Source of the DNA: Pseudomonas jessenii
GTDB lineage: Bacteria > Pseudomonadota > Gammaproteobacteria > Pseudomonadales > Pseudomonadaceae
Assembly (NCBI RefSeq): GCF_002236115.1
Contig: NZ_NIWT01000007.1
Coordinates: forward strand, 434,001-498,000
Direction: 5' to 3'
Length of the DNA stretch: 64,000 nucleotides
The notes below the pieces were generated by a model. That model saw nothing but the letters and a program-made list of their open reading frames with translations, ran no database searches and was not told where the DNA came from. The translations under genes and the position numbers were made by a program. Numbering within the stretch: the first letter of the stretch is position 1; each line of letters starts with the position of its first letter. Below, in pieces: positions 1 to 11,300 of the stretch.

Positions 1-1233
1 TTGTGCGTCATTGACCAGAGTCGCCTGAGCCAGGGTCATTTCGGGCGAACCCAGCAATTGGTGACTGAACTCGACAAACTGTTCCAGCCATTCAACCAGC
101 ATCGATTCGGGCAGCGCACCGTCAAGACACGACAACTGCAACTGATCGCCCTGCACTCGCAGGCGAAGGACTTCGGGGTTGCCGTCGTCCACCTCGATAG
201 CGCTTTCAATGGCAGCCTGATAGACGAAGCCGTAACGCAGCGGCGCGGTACCTTCGGCGCTCAGTTCGAATTCATTGAGGCAATCGAGCCACGACAGCGA
301 CTGTTCGACGCTGGCGGCAAACGCCACCAACGCTTGTGCCAGTGTCTGCTGGCTGCGGTGATCGAAGGCCACCGGCAAACGCCGGGCGAAGCGTCCGAGG
401 GTGGCGATGGTTTGCTCGTTGCGACCCTCCACCTGCCAGCCCATCAGCAGCTTTTCCTGATGGCCGATGCGTGCAACGAATGCAGTCCACAGCAAAAGCG
501 CCAATTGCTCTGCCTCAACGCCCGTTTCGGCAGCGACGCGTTGCACGCCAGCAAGCCATGGGGCGTCAATCAACGTTGCCTGACGACGAACCAGAGTGAC
601 TTCGACGGTTTTTTCGAACGGCACGCGATGAGCCACGACGAACTGCGATTGCAGGTTGCGCCAGAACGCCGCGCCCTGGTGGCCGATGTCCTCTTCGCGC
701 AGTTCTTCCTGCCATGCGCTGTAGTCCAGGTATTGCAGCGCGTCCTCGTCGTCGGCCAGGGTTTCACCGCGCAACAGGCTGCCAAGTTCACTCGCCAGCA
801 CCCGCAGCGATGCCTCGTCGATGCTGCATGCCGGGGTCAGCAGAGTGATGAACTGCTGCCCTGCCTCGTCTTCAACCTGCGCCAACACCAGCGCCTGATT
901 CGAATCTTCAACCATGACTTCACGGCTGCGGCTCAAGGCCTCGGCCACTGAAGGCTGGTTACCCAGCAGGGTGAGCGGCAACCCATCGCACAGGCTCTGC
1001 ACCGGCCACTTCATGCCCGGCAAACGACGGTACAGCGTGCGCAGGATTTCATGGCGCTGACTGAGTGTTTCCAGTGCCCTGCGCAATGCCTGGGCGTCCA
1101 CTGGCCGGGCGACCGGCAACGTCAGCGCGGCGAACAGCGGTCGTGCGCCCAGTTCCTGGGCCCGCAAATAAAAGGCCTGCTGGGCCGAAGTCTGGAATAC
1201 GTCTACCGAAGGTTCGAGGGCGGTGGTGTTCAT
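1..1233 (-). CDS. NRPS, N-terminal part (pyoverdine side-chain synthetase), cut by the window edge
   Basis: This is an open frame from ATG at 1233 to the window edge (411 residues, no stop), preceded by AAGGA and starting 11 nt after the hydroxylase stop. The protein opens with MNTTALEPSVDVFQTSAQQA and reads as a condensation-superfamily domain (LxQRHEILRTLYRRLPG, then YSAWQEELREED). At the expected HHxxxDG position, about residue 139, it reads PACSIDEAS, so both catalytic histidines are absent. It is therefore unlikely to form peptide bonds. Non-canonical C-like interface domains have been proposed to dock beta-hydroxylases onto siderophore NRPSs, and the neighbouring SyrP-like gene fits that role (inference). 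PvdI upstream ends in its own C domain, so this protein probably supplies the following A-T. An exact pvdJ/pvdD name cannot be given from this fragment. Confidence 0.85.
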   Translation of the reverse strand, partial: MNTTALEPSVDVFQTSAQQAFYLRAQELGARPLFAALTLPVARPVDAQALRRALETLSQRHEILRTLYRRLPGMKWPVQSLCDGLPLTLLGNQPSVAEALSRSREVMVEDSNQALVLAQVEDEAGQQFITLLTPACSIDEASLRVLASELGSLLRGETLADDEDALQYLDYSAWQEELREEDIGHQGAAFWRNLQSQFVVAHRVPFEKTVEVTLVRRQATLIDAPWLAGVQRVAAETGVEAEQLALLLWTAFVARIGHQEKLLMGWQVEGRNEQTIATLGRFARRLPVAFDHRSQQTLAQALVAFAASVEQSLSWLDCLNEFELSAEGTAPLRYGFVYQAAIESAIEVDDGNPEVLRLRVQGDQLQLSCLDGALPESMLVEWLEQFVEFSHQLLGSPEMTLAQATLVNDAQ

Positions 1234-1244
1234 GTCGGGTGTCC

Positions 1245-2303
1245 TTATTCCTGATCCAGGTCGGCGCTTTTCTGCGCGATGGCCATGGCCGTGAGGATTT
1301 TTCTGTAGCCGGTGAATTCGTTGCGCGCATGCACGCTGAGGATGTTGTCGAGCAGGACCACGTCGCCCTTCTCCCAGGCGAACTCGACCATCACCTCGCG
1401 GTAGATGCCTTGCAGGTGACGAATCACGTCCTCGGGAATCGGCGAGCCATCGCCGAAGAAGGTGTTTTGCGGCAAATCTTGCGGGCCGAACTCACGCAGC
1501 AGGTTGTCGCGGATGCTGTCCGGCAGGGTCAGTGCGTTGAAGAAGGTGCCGTGGTTGAACCAGATGCGCTCGCCGGTCAGTGGATGGCGCACGATGGCCG
1601 GGCCGTTCTGCCGGGTGCGCAGGCGGTTGCCCGGCTTCCATTCGGCCTGGATGCCGATTTTGGCGCAGTAGGCCTCGACTTCGCTGCGATCCTCACTCTG
1701 GAACACGGTCTGCCATGGCAGGCCCATGCCGTCGCCGTAGTTACGCACGTACATGATGCGTTTGCGGGCAAACTCTTCGCGCACCGCCGGGTCGATCCGC
1801 GCGAGGATCCGGCGGGTATCGCCAAAGGGTGTTTCACCGCCGGTGGTCGACGGCGTGTCGCAGTAGAAATACAGGTGACGCGGGAACACCGGTGAATACG
1901 AGTGTTCGTTGTGCGGGAAAATTTTCTCCGGCGCCGGGTAATCGGTGGAGCTGTAGATCTTGAACTGGCCGCTGATCTGGGTCCTTGGCGAGGCGCGGAA
2001 CAGGTATTCCAGGGCACCGCCGGAAATCCCGTCGACGCAGCGGTTGAACTCGCCGATATCAGCCACCTGGAAGCCACGGAACAGGATCACCGCGTGTTCC
2101 AGCAGCTTGCTTTCGATCAGCGCGCGATTCTGGGTCGCCCATTCCACCAGGCTCACGCCGGACACGGCCGGACGGCACACCAGCGGCATGCTGAGGCCTT
2201 CGAACATCGGCGCAAAACTCACCAGCCGCGTCGGATCGGTGGACAGGCTCTTGCGGGCACCACGACCCATCTTGGGAATGGACTTGGTCGTTGAAACGGT
2301 CAT
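1245..2303 (-). CDS. SyrP-like Fe(II)/2-oxoglutarate amino-acid beta-hydroxylase (TauD family)
   Basis: This 352-residue TauD/SyrP-family non-heme iron oxygenase probably hydroxylates the beta carbon of an amino acid held on an NRPS carrier domain. The metal-binding HxE is visible in FPHNEHSYSP (about residue 150), the distal His in LSVHARNEF near the C-terminus, and the 2-oxoglutarate-binding Arg a few residues later (TGYRKIL). The start MTVSTTKSIPK at 2303 is chosen because GGAGGGG lies just upstream; an in-frame extension to 2390 has no ribosome site. The gene is sandwiched between two synthetase genes (52 nt and 11 nt gaps), so it is in the pyoverdine operon. Beta-hydroxy-Asp or beta-hydroxy-His would give the pyoverdine one of its iron-chelating groups. 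The substrate is not decided by this sequence. Confidence 0.88.
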   Translation of the reverse strand: MTVSTTKSIPKMGRGARKSLSTDPTRLVSFAPMFEGLSMPLVCRPAVSGVSLVEWATQNRALIESKLLEHAVILFRGFQVADIGEFNRCVDGISGGALEYLFRASPRTQISGQFKIYSSTDYPAPEKIFPHNEHSYSPVFPRHLYFYCDTPSTTGGETPFGDTRRILARIDPAVREEFARKRIMYVRNYGDGMGLPWQTVFQSEDRSEVEAYCAKIGIQAEWKPGNRLRTRQNGPAIVRHPLTGERIWFNHGTFFNALTLPDSIRDNLLREFGPQDLPQNTFFGDGSPIPEDVIRHLQGIYREVMVEFAWEKGDVVLLDNILSVHARNEFTGYRKILTAMAIAQKSADLDQE

Positions 2304-2355
2304 AAACCCCTCCAGAAAATATTGACGGCGGCGCTCAAAGGCGCCGCCGACTGAA

Positions 2356-5300
2356 TCAGTCCGCCGCGGATTGCGTCGCCGGTGCGCCACGGTTCGCCGA
2401 GCGGCGCTTGATCGCCATGGCGCCGCCGAGCAGCGCCTTGCGTTGTTCGCTCAAGCGCGCATCGGCACGGCGTTGCACATCGGCGGCCAGGTCCAGCAAC
2501 TCACCGACCTGCACTCCGTCAGCGCGTATCAGCGCCTGGAGTACCGCCCGGATCTGTTCGAACAAACACTCCAACGTGCTCGGCAGGTACTGGCCCACTG
2601 GCGTTTCGAAACTCAGGTGAATGTGCTCGGCATCGTTGTAGAACGCGGCGACCATGCCGATCTCGGCAGCCTGACGCCCGGACGGGAAGTCCTCGACCTC
2701 CAGGCCCTCCATCGACGACAAGCGACCGACGCCTTCCTGGTAGATCAGCTTGATGTCGAACAGCGGCGAACGGCCGGCCCGGCGCGGCAAGCGCAAGGCT
2801 TCCACCAGACGCTCGAACGGCAGGTCTTGATGATCCGAAGCCTCCAGCACCGCCCGGCGACAGGCCTCCAGCAACTGCGCCGCCGACTGCTCGGCATCGA
2901 CCTCCACTTGCAGTACTAATTGGTTAACGAAGAAGCCGACCATTTCTTCAAGCTCGGCTTGATTTCGGTTGGCGATATCGGTGCCGATACGCACCCGACT
3001 GACCTCGGTACGCTGGCGCAGGACGAGGGTGAAACCGGCCAGCAGCAGCATGAACAGCGACAGATCGCGCTGTTGGGCAAAGTCGCGCACCTGCTGGCTG
3101 AGTTCGGCGCTGAAGGTGAAATGGGCGCTGGCACCCTCTTGCGCCGTGCGCCGGTCGCCATCGGCGGGCAACTCGAGCACCGCTTGTGGCTCGGCAAGGC
3201 GCTGCTGCCAGTAGTCGAGTTGGCGCTGCAACTCGCCGCCCTGCTCCAGCCACTGGCGCTGCCATTTGGCGAAGTCAGCGTACTGCACACTGTGCGCCGG
3301 CAGTTGCGGGGTCTGGCCACGGTTGAGGGTTGGATAGAGCGTGACGAATTCATTGATCAGGACGCGGAACGACCAGTCATCGGCGACGATGTGGTGCACC
3401 GTCAGCAACAGCACATGTTCGTCATCCGCGACCCGCAGCACCCGCACCCGCAGCAACGGACCCTGGCGCAGGTCGAATGGCCGGGCGACTTCCTCGCGGG
3501 CCCGTTGTTGCGCTTCGACGTTCGGCGCCGGTCGATGCCGCAGGTCGCTGGCCTCGAAGCTCAACGGCAATTGTCCGTGCACCCGCTGCCAGGCCTGGCC
3601 GTCTTCTTCGTAAAAGGTGGTGCGCAACACGGCATGACGCTGCACCAGGGTTTCGAAGGTTCGGCGCAGGGCGTCGAGGTTCAGTTCGCCGCGCAGGCGC
3701 AAGGCACCCGGCATGTTGTACATCGAACTGTCCGGTTCCAGGTTCCACAGGAACCACAAGCGCTGCTGGGCAAAGGACAACGGCTGGCGTTCGCCAGAGG
3801 TATCCGCCACCAGCGCCGGGCGCTCACAGCTGTGTTGCAGCGCCTGCACCCGGGCGGCGAAATCTTCAAGGCGCGGGTGTTCGAACAGGCTGCGCAAACT
3901 CACCGAAAGGCCCAGGCGCTGGCGGATCTGCGAGACGATTTGCGTCGCCAGCAACGAGTGCCCGCCCAATTCGAAGAAGCTGTTTTCCCGATCGACGCGA
4001 TTGACCTGCAACACCTGCCGCCAGATCTGCGCCAGTTCGATTTCCAGTGCGCCTTGCGGGGCGCTGCCGACGTCGGCCTCCCAGACCTGCGGGGCCGGCA
4101 ACGCGGCGCGGTCGAGTTTGCCGTTGCGGTTGAGCGGCAACGCGGCCAGCAACACCAGTTGCGCCGGCAGCATGTACTCCGGCAGGCGCTCGCCCAGGGC
4201 GCGGCGTACGGTGTCGGTGAGTTGACGCGCATCAGCGTCCAGCAGTTCATCTGAAGCCGGCACCACATAGCCGATCAATTGCTTGCCGCCAACGCCTTCG
4301 TGCACCAGCACTGCGGCTTCGCTGATCATCGGCAAGCCTTGCAGATGCGCTTCCAGCTCACCCAACTCAACCCGGAAACCACGGATTTTCACTTGATGAT
4401 CGATGCGTCCCAGGTACTCCAGCGCACCGTCCTCGCGATAGCGCGCCAGGTCGCCGCTGCGGTACAGCCGCGCGCCCTGCGTGCTGGAAAACGGATCGGC
4501 GATGAAGCGCTCGGCGCTCAAGCCCGGTCGCTGGTGATAACGCTGGGCAAGGCCTATGTCGCCGCCGATGCACAATTCGCCGACGCAACCGGTCGGCAGC
4601 AGGTGGCCTTCGCTGTCCAGCACATACAGCGCACGCCCCGGCAGGGCTTTGCCGATGGGCACGCCAATGTGATTGCGGGTATCGGCCAGTGTGCATTCGT
4701 GGGTGCTGGACACCACCGTGGCTTCGGTTGGCCCGTAGGTGTTGAGCAGGCGCACATCGCCCAGGCCGGCGGCGTGCCACAGCTTCAAACCTTCCAGCGA
4801 CATGGCTTCGCCACCGACGTGGACCTGACGCAAACGCCCCTTGTCCCGCTGCGGGTGTGCGGCCCACTCCTGAGACAGCAGGAACCAGTAGGCCGCCGGC
4901 AAATCCGCCAGGGTCACGCCATGCTCGATGATCTGGCGATAGAGGGTGTCGGTGTCCCACAGTTCATCGCCGCGCATCACCAGCGCCGCGCCCACGCACA
5001 ATGGCGGGTAGCACTGCTCGACAAAGCCGTCGAAGCTGAACGTTGCGAATTGCAGCACGCGGTCTTGCGGGGTGAGTTGTGAATAGTGCGCCGCGATCAC
5101 GCAAAACTCGCGCAGTGCGGCATGGGCCAGGCACACGCCTTTCGGGCGTCCGGTGGAGCCGGAGGTGTAGATCAGATAGGCCAGGTCTTCGGCGCTGGCG
5201 AGGTTGATCAGGTTGTCGGTGGAATACCCGGTGTCTGCACCCGGCTCCAGCGCCAGGCGCGGCAAACCTTGCGGCAGCGCTACATCGGCCAGCAGGCCCG

Positions 5301-8300
5301 GTTGCGCCAGCAGCAGGTCCATGCCGCTGTCTTCGATCATGTAGGCCAGGCGCTCGGCCGGGTAATCCGGGTCCAGCGGCACATAACCGGCGCCGGACTT
5401 GAGGATCGCCATCAGGCTGACGATCATCTGCCCATTGCGCCGCACCGACAGGCCCACCCGCTGCCCCGGCGCCACGCCCTGGGCACGCAGGCGATGGGCG
5501 AGCTGGTTGGCTTGCGCATTGAGCTGGGCGTAGGTCAGGCGCTCGTCACCGACCATCACCGCCAGCGCATCGGGGGTGCGTGCCGCTTGTTGCTCAAACC
5601 GCTGATGAGCCAACAACGGGCTATCGATTGGCGGCGCCGGCGGACGGGAACACGCCAGCACCATTGCTTGCGCCTGTGCATCCAGCAAGCTGACCGCGCC
5701 CAATGCCTGTTGTGGCTGTGCGACGAACTGCTCCAGCACCTGCAACAGGCTGGCGCCCAACTGGCTGATCTGCGCGGCACTGAACCGGGTTCGGTCGAAA
5801 CTGAAATCCAGGCGCAGGCTGGCGCCGACTTCGATGCCCAGGGTCAGCGGGTAACTGGTGATTTCGTGATTGTGCAGCGCACCGAAGGTCAGGCCCGCCG
5901 GCGCCCCTTGCTTGAGGGCTTCGGCCACCGGGAAGTTCTCGAACACCAGCAGGCTGTCGAACAGCGCCCCCTGTTGCCCGGCCCAGCCCTGAATGTCGTA
6001 CAGCGGCACGTGTTCGAACTCGCGCAGGCTCAGGTTCAGGGCTTGCAGGTCGTTGAGCCACTGGGCCACCGACTGCCCCGCTTGCGGCGCGGCGATGATC
6101 GGCAAGGTGTTGATGAACAGCCCCAACTGCTGCTCTATGCCCGGCAGCGGCGCGGAGCGTCCGGCAATCGTTGCGCCAAACGCCACACAGGACTGGCCCG
6201 TGTAGCGTTGCAACAGCAGGCCCCAAGCGCCTTGCAGCAAGGTGTTGAGGGTGATTTTCTGCTGGCGGGCAAAATCGCTCAGGCGCTGTAGCGCGGCGCT
6301 TTCAAGGGTCAATTGATGTTCACCCATGCCGTACCCATGTGCAGGCGTCGGCAAGGCTTGCGCCAGCAGCGTCGGCGTTTCCAGCGGCGCCAGCGCCTGT
6401 CTCCAGAACTGTTCGGCGGCCAGCAGCGGCTGCTGTTGAATCCAGCCCAGATAGTCGCGGTATTGCCCCAACGGCCTGGCCAACGTCTGGCCGGCATAGT
6501 GCTGGATCACTTCGCCGAGCAACTGGGCGTTGCTCCAGCCGTCCATGAGGATGTGATGGCTGGTATGGATCAGGTGCCAGCCTTCACTGCCCCGACGCAC
6601 CAGCAGCAGGCGGAACAATGGAGCGGTGCCGAGTTCGAAGCCACGGCTGCGCTCCTCGGCGGCCAGTGCATCGAGGTCGATGTCGGCTGCGTCGATCACT
6701 TGCAGTTGCAGGTCGATCTGGCGATGAATCACCTGATGCGCGCACTCAAGCCCCAGCCAGTGGAAGCTGCTGCGCAGGATGTCGTGTCGGTTGATCGCCG
6801 TTTGCCAGGCCCGGCCGAATGCCGCCAGCTCCAGGCCCTGGATGTCCAGGCGCAATTGATTGATGTAGGCCTCGGCCTGGGGTTCGTACAGGGTGTGGAA
6901 CAGCATGCCCTGTTGCATCGGCGTCAGCGGGTAAACGTCCTCGATGGCCGGCGCCGCAACAGGCAAGGCATCGAGTTGTGCCTGGGTGATGCGCGCCAGC
7001 GGGAAGTCCGACGGCGTAACCTGGCCTGGCGCTGTCGCACAGCAATGTTCGATCAGCGTCTTGAGTTCTTCGGTGTAGGCATCGGCCAGTCGCTGCACCG
7101 TGGACTCGGCAAACATGTCACGGCTGAAGCCCCATTGCAGCGAGAGCTGCCCGCCATAGACCTGGCCCTCCACCGTCAGCCAGTTGGCCAGTGGCGCATC
7201 ATCGCCCTGAGCCTGGCCGCCGCTTTCCGGGGCCGGGACGAACAGCGCGGCGTCGTCGAACTGACGATCGAACTGCCCCAGGTAGTTGAAGGTGATCCGT
7301 GGCGTCGGCAAGTCTTGCAGGGCCTGGCGCTGCGCCGGTTCGCCCAGGTAGCGTAGCAGTCCATAGCCCAGGCCTTTGCCGGGAATGGCGCGCAGTTGCT
7401 CCTTGATCGACTTGATCGAATTTGCCACCCCGGCCTCGGGTTGCAGGCGGACCGGAAACAGGCTGGTGAACCAGCCGACGGTGCGGCTCAGGTCGAGGTC
7501 GTCGGACAGGTCTTCGCGGCCGTGGCCTTCCAGCTGGATCAACGTCGAGCCCTGCCCGCTCCAGCGGCAGATGACCCGCGCCAACGCCGTGAGCAACAGA
7601 TCATTGACTTGGGTGCGATAGGCCGCCGGGGCCTGTTGCAGCAACTGGCGGGTCAGTTCCTCATCCAGTTTCGATTCGATCTTGTGCCCGTGGCGCTGCT
7701 GCAAGCTGCCCTTGGGGTTGTCGCACGGCAGGTCCCGGGCGTCCGCCAGTTGCGCCTGCCAGTACGGCATTTGCCCAGGCAAGGTGCCGGCATGCTGTTG
7801 CAGATGCGCGGCCCAGGCTTGATAGGCGCTGGTTTTCTCGGGCAGTGCCACTTGCCGGTAAGCCTGTTTTAAATCTTCGAGCAATACCCGCCATGACACC
7901 CCGTCCACGGCCAAATGATGAACCACCAGCAACAGGCGCTGACTGCCATCGTCGAGGCTGATCAGCAAGGCACGCAGCAGCGGCCCGCTTGCGAGATCGA
8001 GGCTGCGTTGCGCTTCATCGCACAGGGCGGTCAAGGCTTCGGTCGAAGACGCCCGACGTTGCCACAATCCAGCTGACTCGACTGGCGCTGCGTGGCGCTG
8101 CTGCCAGCCTTCGGCACCGTCGATGAAGCGCAGGCGCAAGGCGTCGTGGTGGTTGATAACGGTAACCAAGGCCTGCTCCAACACCTCAGGATTCAACGCG
8201 TCCCGGGGCGTCAGCAGCAGCGACTGGTTCCAGTGCTGACGCTGGGCGATTGCCTGTTCGAAGAAGTAATGCTGCGCCGGGGTCAGGATCACCTCGCCAC

Positions 8301-11300
8301 TGACCGGGCCTTGATCGACAGTGCTGCGGCTGTCGAACGCCGCGACCAGCGCCAGGCTACGCACGGTCTGGTACTGGAACAGATCCCGCGGGCTGAGGCG
8401 AATGCCCGCCTGGCGGGCACGGCTGACCACCTGGATGGAAATGATCGAGTCGCCGCCGAGCTCGAAGAAATTGTCTTCGAGGCCCACGGGTTCCGCGCCC
8501 AATACGTCCTGCCAGATCTGCGCCAGCGCGATCTGCATCGCATCTTGTGGCGCAACGAATGCCTGTTGCGGCGTGGCGTCGGGCGGCGGCAAAGCCTTGC
8601 GGTCGAGCTTGCCGTTGGCGGTCACCGGCAAGGCGTCCAGTGGCATCAGGTAGGTGGGCACCATGTATTCCGGCAGGCTGTCGAGCAGCCAGGCCTTGAG
8701 GGTTTGTGGCCACTGCGCATCGGTGTCGGCGTTTTCCAGCACCAGATACGCCACCAGATGCTTGCCGCCCTGCACCAGCACCACGGCCTCACGCACCAAC
8801 GCATGCTGCATCAACCGGGTTTCGATTTCCCCCAGTTCGATGCGCAGGCCGCGCAATTTGACTTGATGGTCGAGGCGCCCGAGGTATTCGATCACCCCAT
8901 CGGCGCGCTGCCGCACGCGGTCGCCGGTGCGGTACAAGCGCGCACCGTCATGGAAGGGGCACGGCACAAAACGCTCGGCGCTGAGCGCCGGACGCCGGTG
9001 ATAACTGCGCGCCAGCCCGGCGCCACCGAGGTACAACTCCCCCGCCACGCCGGCCGGAACCGGCAGTAATTGTGCATCCAGCACATGGGTGCGCAGGTTG
9101 GCGATGGGCCGGCCGATGGGCACGCTGTCGGCGCCTTCGTCGATGCAGGTCCAATGGGTGACGTCGATGGCCGCCTCGGTCGGGCCGTAAAGGTTGTACA
9201 ACCCGGCACCCGGCAGCTTTTTGAACACCTGCAATTGGGCATCCAGCGGCAAGGCTTCGCCGCTGCAGACGATGCGCTTGAGACCGGTGCACGCCTCGAC
9301 ACCCGGCTCGTGGATGAACGCCTGGAGCATCGACGGCACAAAGTGCAGCGTACTGATGCCGTACTCACCGATCAGGCGGATCAACCGCGCCGGTTCACGA
9401 TGCGCCCCCGGTGGCGCCACCACCAGGCGCGCGCCGGTCATCAGCGGCCAGAAGAATTCCCACACCGATACGTCGAAACTGAACGGGGTCTTCTGCAACA
9501 CCGAGTCGCCGCCATCCAGCCCGTAAGCCTGCTGCATCCAGCACAAGCGGTTGACCAGCGCCGCGTGACTGTTGCCGGCGCCTTTGGGCTTGCCGGTGGA
9601 GCCGGAGGTGTAGATCACATAGGCCAGGTTCAGTGGATGCACTTCAACTGGCGGGCAGGACTCGCTGTAGCCGTCGAGCCAGTCTTGCTCCTGATCCAGG
9701 GCGATGACCTTGACGCCCTCGGTGGGCAGTGCGCCGAGTAAAGCGCTTTGGGTGAGCAGCAGGCCAATCGCACTGTCTTCGATCATGTAGGCCAGGCGCT
9801 CAGCCGGGTATTCCGGGTCCAGCGGTACGTAGGCACCACCGGCCTTGTGAATCGCCAGCAGTCCGATGACCATTTCCAGTGAACGCTCGACACAGATCCC
9901 CACCAGCACATCCGGGCCGACACCCTGCTCGCGCAAGCAGTGCGCCAGTTGATTGCTGCGGGCGTCGAGTTGCGCGTAGCTGAGCTGACGATCGCCAAAC
10001 ACCAGCGCCGGCGCGCCGGGGGTGCGTCGGGCCTGGGCCTGAATCAACTGGTGCATGCACTGCTCGACCGGATAGATCTCGGCGGTGCGGTTCCAGTCCT
10101 GCACCAGCACTTGCTGCTCATCCGCCGTCAGCATCGGCAACTCGCCGATTTTTTGTGTCGAGTCGTCGACTATCGCCTGCAACAGGCGCGTCCAGTGCCG
10201 GGCCATGCGCGCGATGGTATCGGCCTCGAACAGGTCGCTGGCGTAGGTCAGCGCGGCGTGCAGCTTGCCGCCCTTTTCCCAGGTGTCGAGGGTCAGGTCG
10301 AACTGGGTGGTGCGGCTTTGCCAGTCGATGTTGCCCAGCTCCAGGCCGGACGCAGTGCTGACCGAGGCCATGTCGGCCACATGCGGCTGGTGGTTGTACA
10401 TCACCTGGAACAGCGGCGTGTGGCTGAGGCTGCGCTCCAGTTTCAGCGCTTCGACCAGGCGCTCGAACGGCAGGTCCTGATGGGCCTGGGCGCCAAGGGC
10501 GGTTTCCTTGATGGCGCGCAGCAGGTCGTCGACCCGGGTCTGGCCGTCCAGTTGGGTGCGCAGCACCTGGGTGTTGACGAAGAAGCCGATCAGGCCTTCG
10601 ATTTCCGCGCGGTTGCGGTTGGCGATGGGCACGCCGACGCGGATGTCGGTTTGCCCGGTGTAGCGATGCAGTAAAGTGTTGAAAGCGCCGAGCAACAGCA
10701 TGAACAGGGTGATGTTGTGCTTCTGTGCGGTGCTGCGCAGTTGCTCGGCCAGTTGCGCCTGGACCGCGAATTCGTAGCGGGTACCGCGATAGCTCGGCAT
10801 CGCCGGGCGCGAATGATCCAGCGGCAGTTCCAGCACAGGATGTTCATCGCCCAATTGCGCCTGCCAGTACGCCAGTTGCCGCGCCTGCTCACCCGCCTCC
10901 AGCCAGCGGCGCTGCCACAGGGCGTAGTCGCTGTACTGGATAGGCAGCGGCGTCAGCTGCGGTTGCGTGCCGGCATCGAAGGCGTCGTAGCAGCGGATGA
11001 ATTCGTCGATCAGCACGTTCATCGACCAGCCGTCGGAGACGATGTGGTGCAGGGTCAGCAACAGCACGTGCTCTTGTCCCGCGAGCTTGAGCAAGGTGAC
11101 CCGCAGCAGCGGACCGGTCGACAGATCGAACGGCAGTACCGATTGCTGTTCGGCGGTTTCAGCCACGGCACGTTCGCGCTCCTCGGCGGGCAGTGCGCTG
11201 AAATCCACCTGCTCGATGACCAGCGGCGCGGTGGCCGGGACTTGCAACAGGCTGTCATCGGCCTGACGAGCGAACACCGTGCGCAGGGTTTCATGCCGCG

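Noticed and set aside
1..951. Long plus-strand frame at the left edge
   Set aside because: It is antisense to the NRPS frame that shows clear condensation-domain sequence and a ribosome site. High GC content keeps many opposite-strand frames open.
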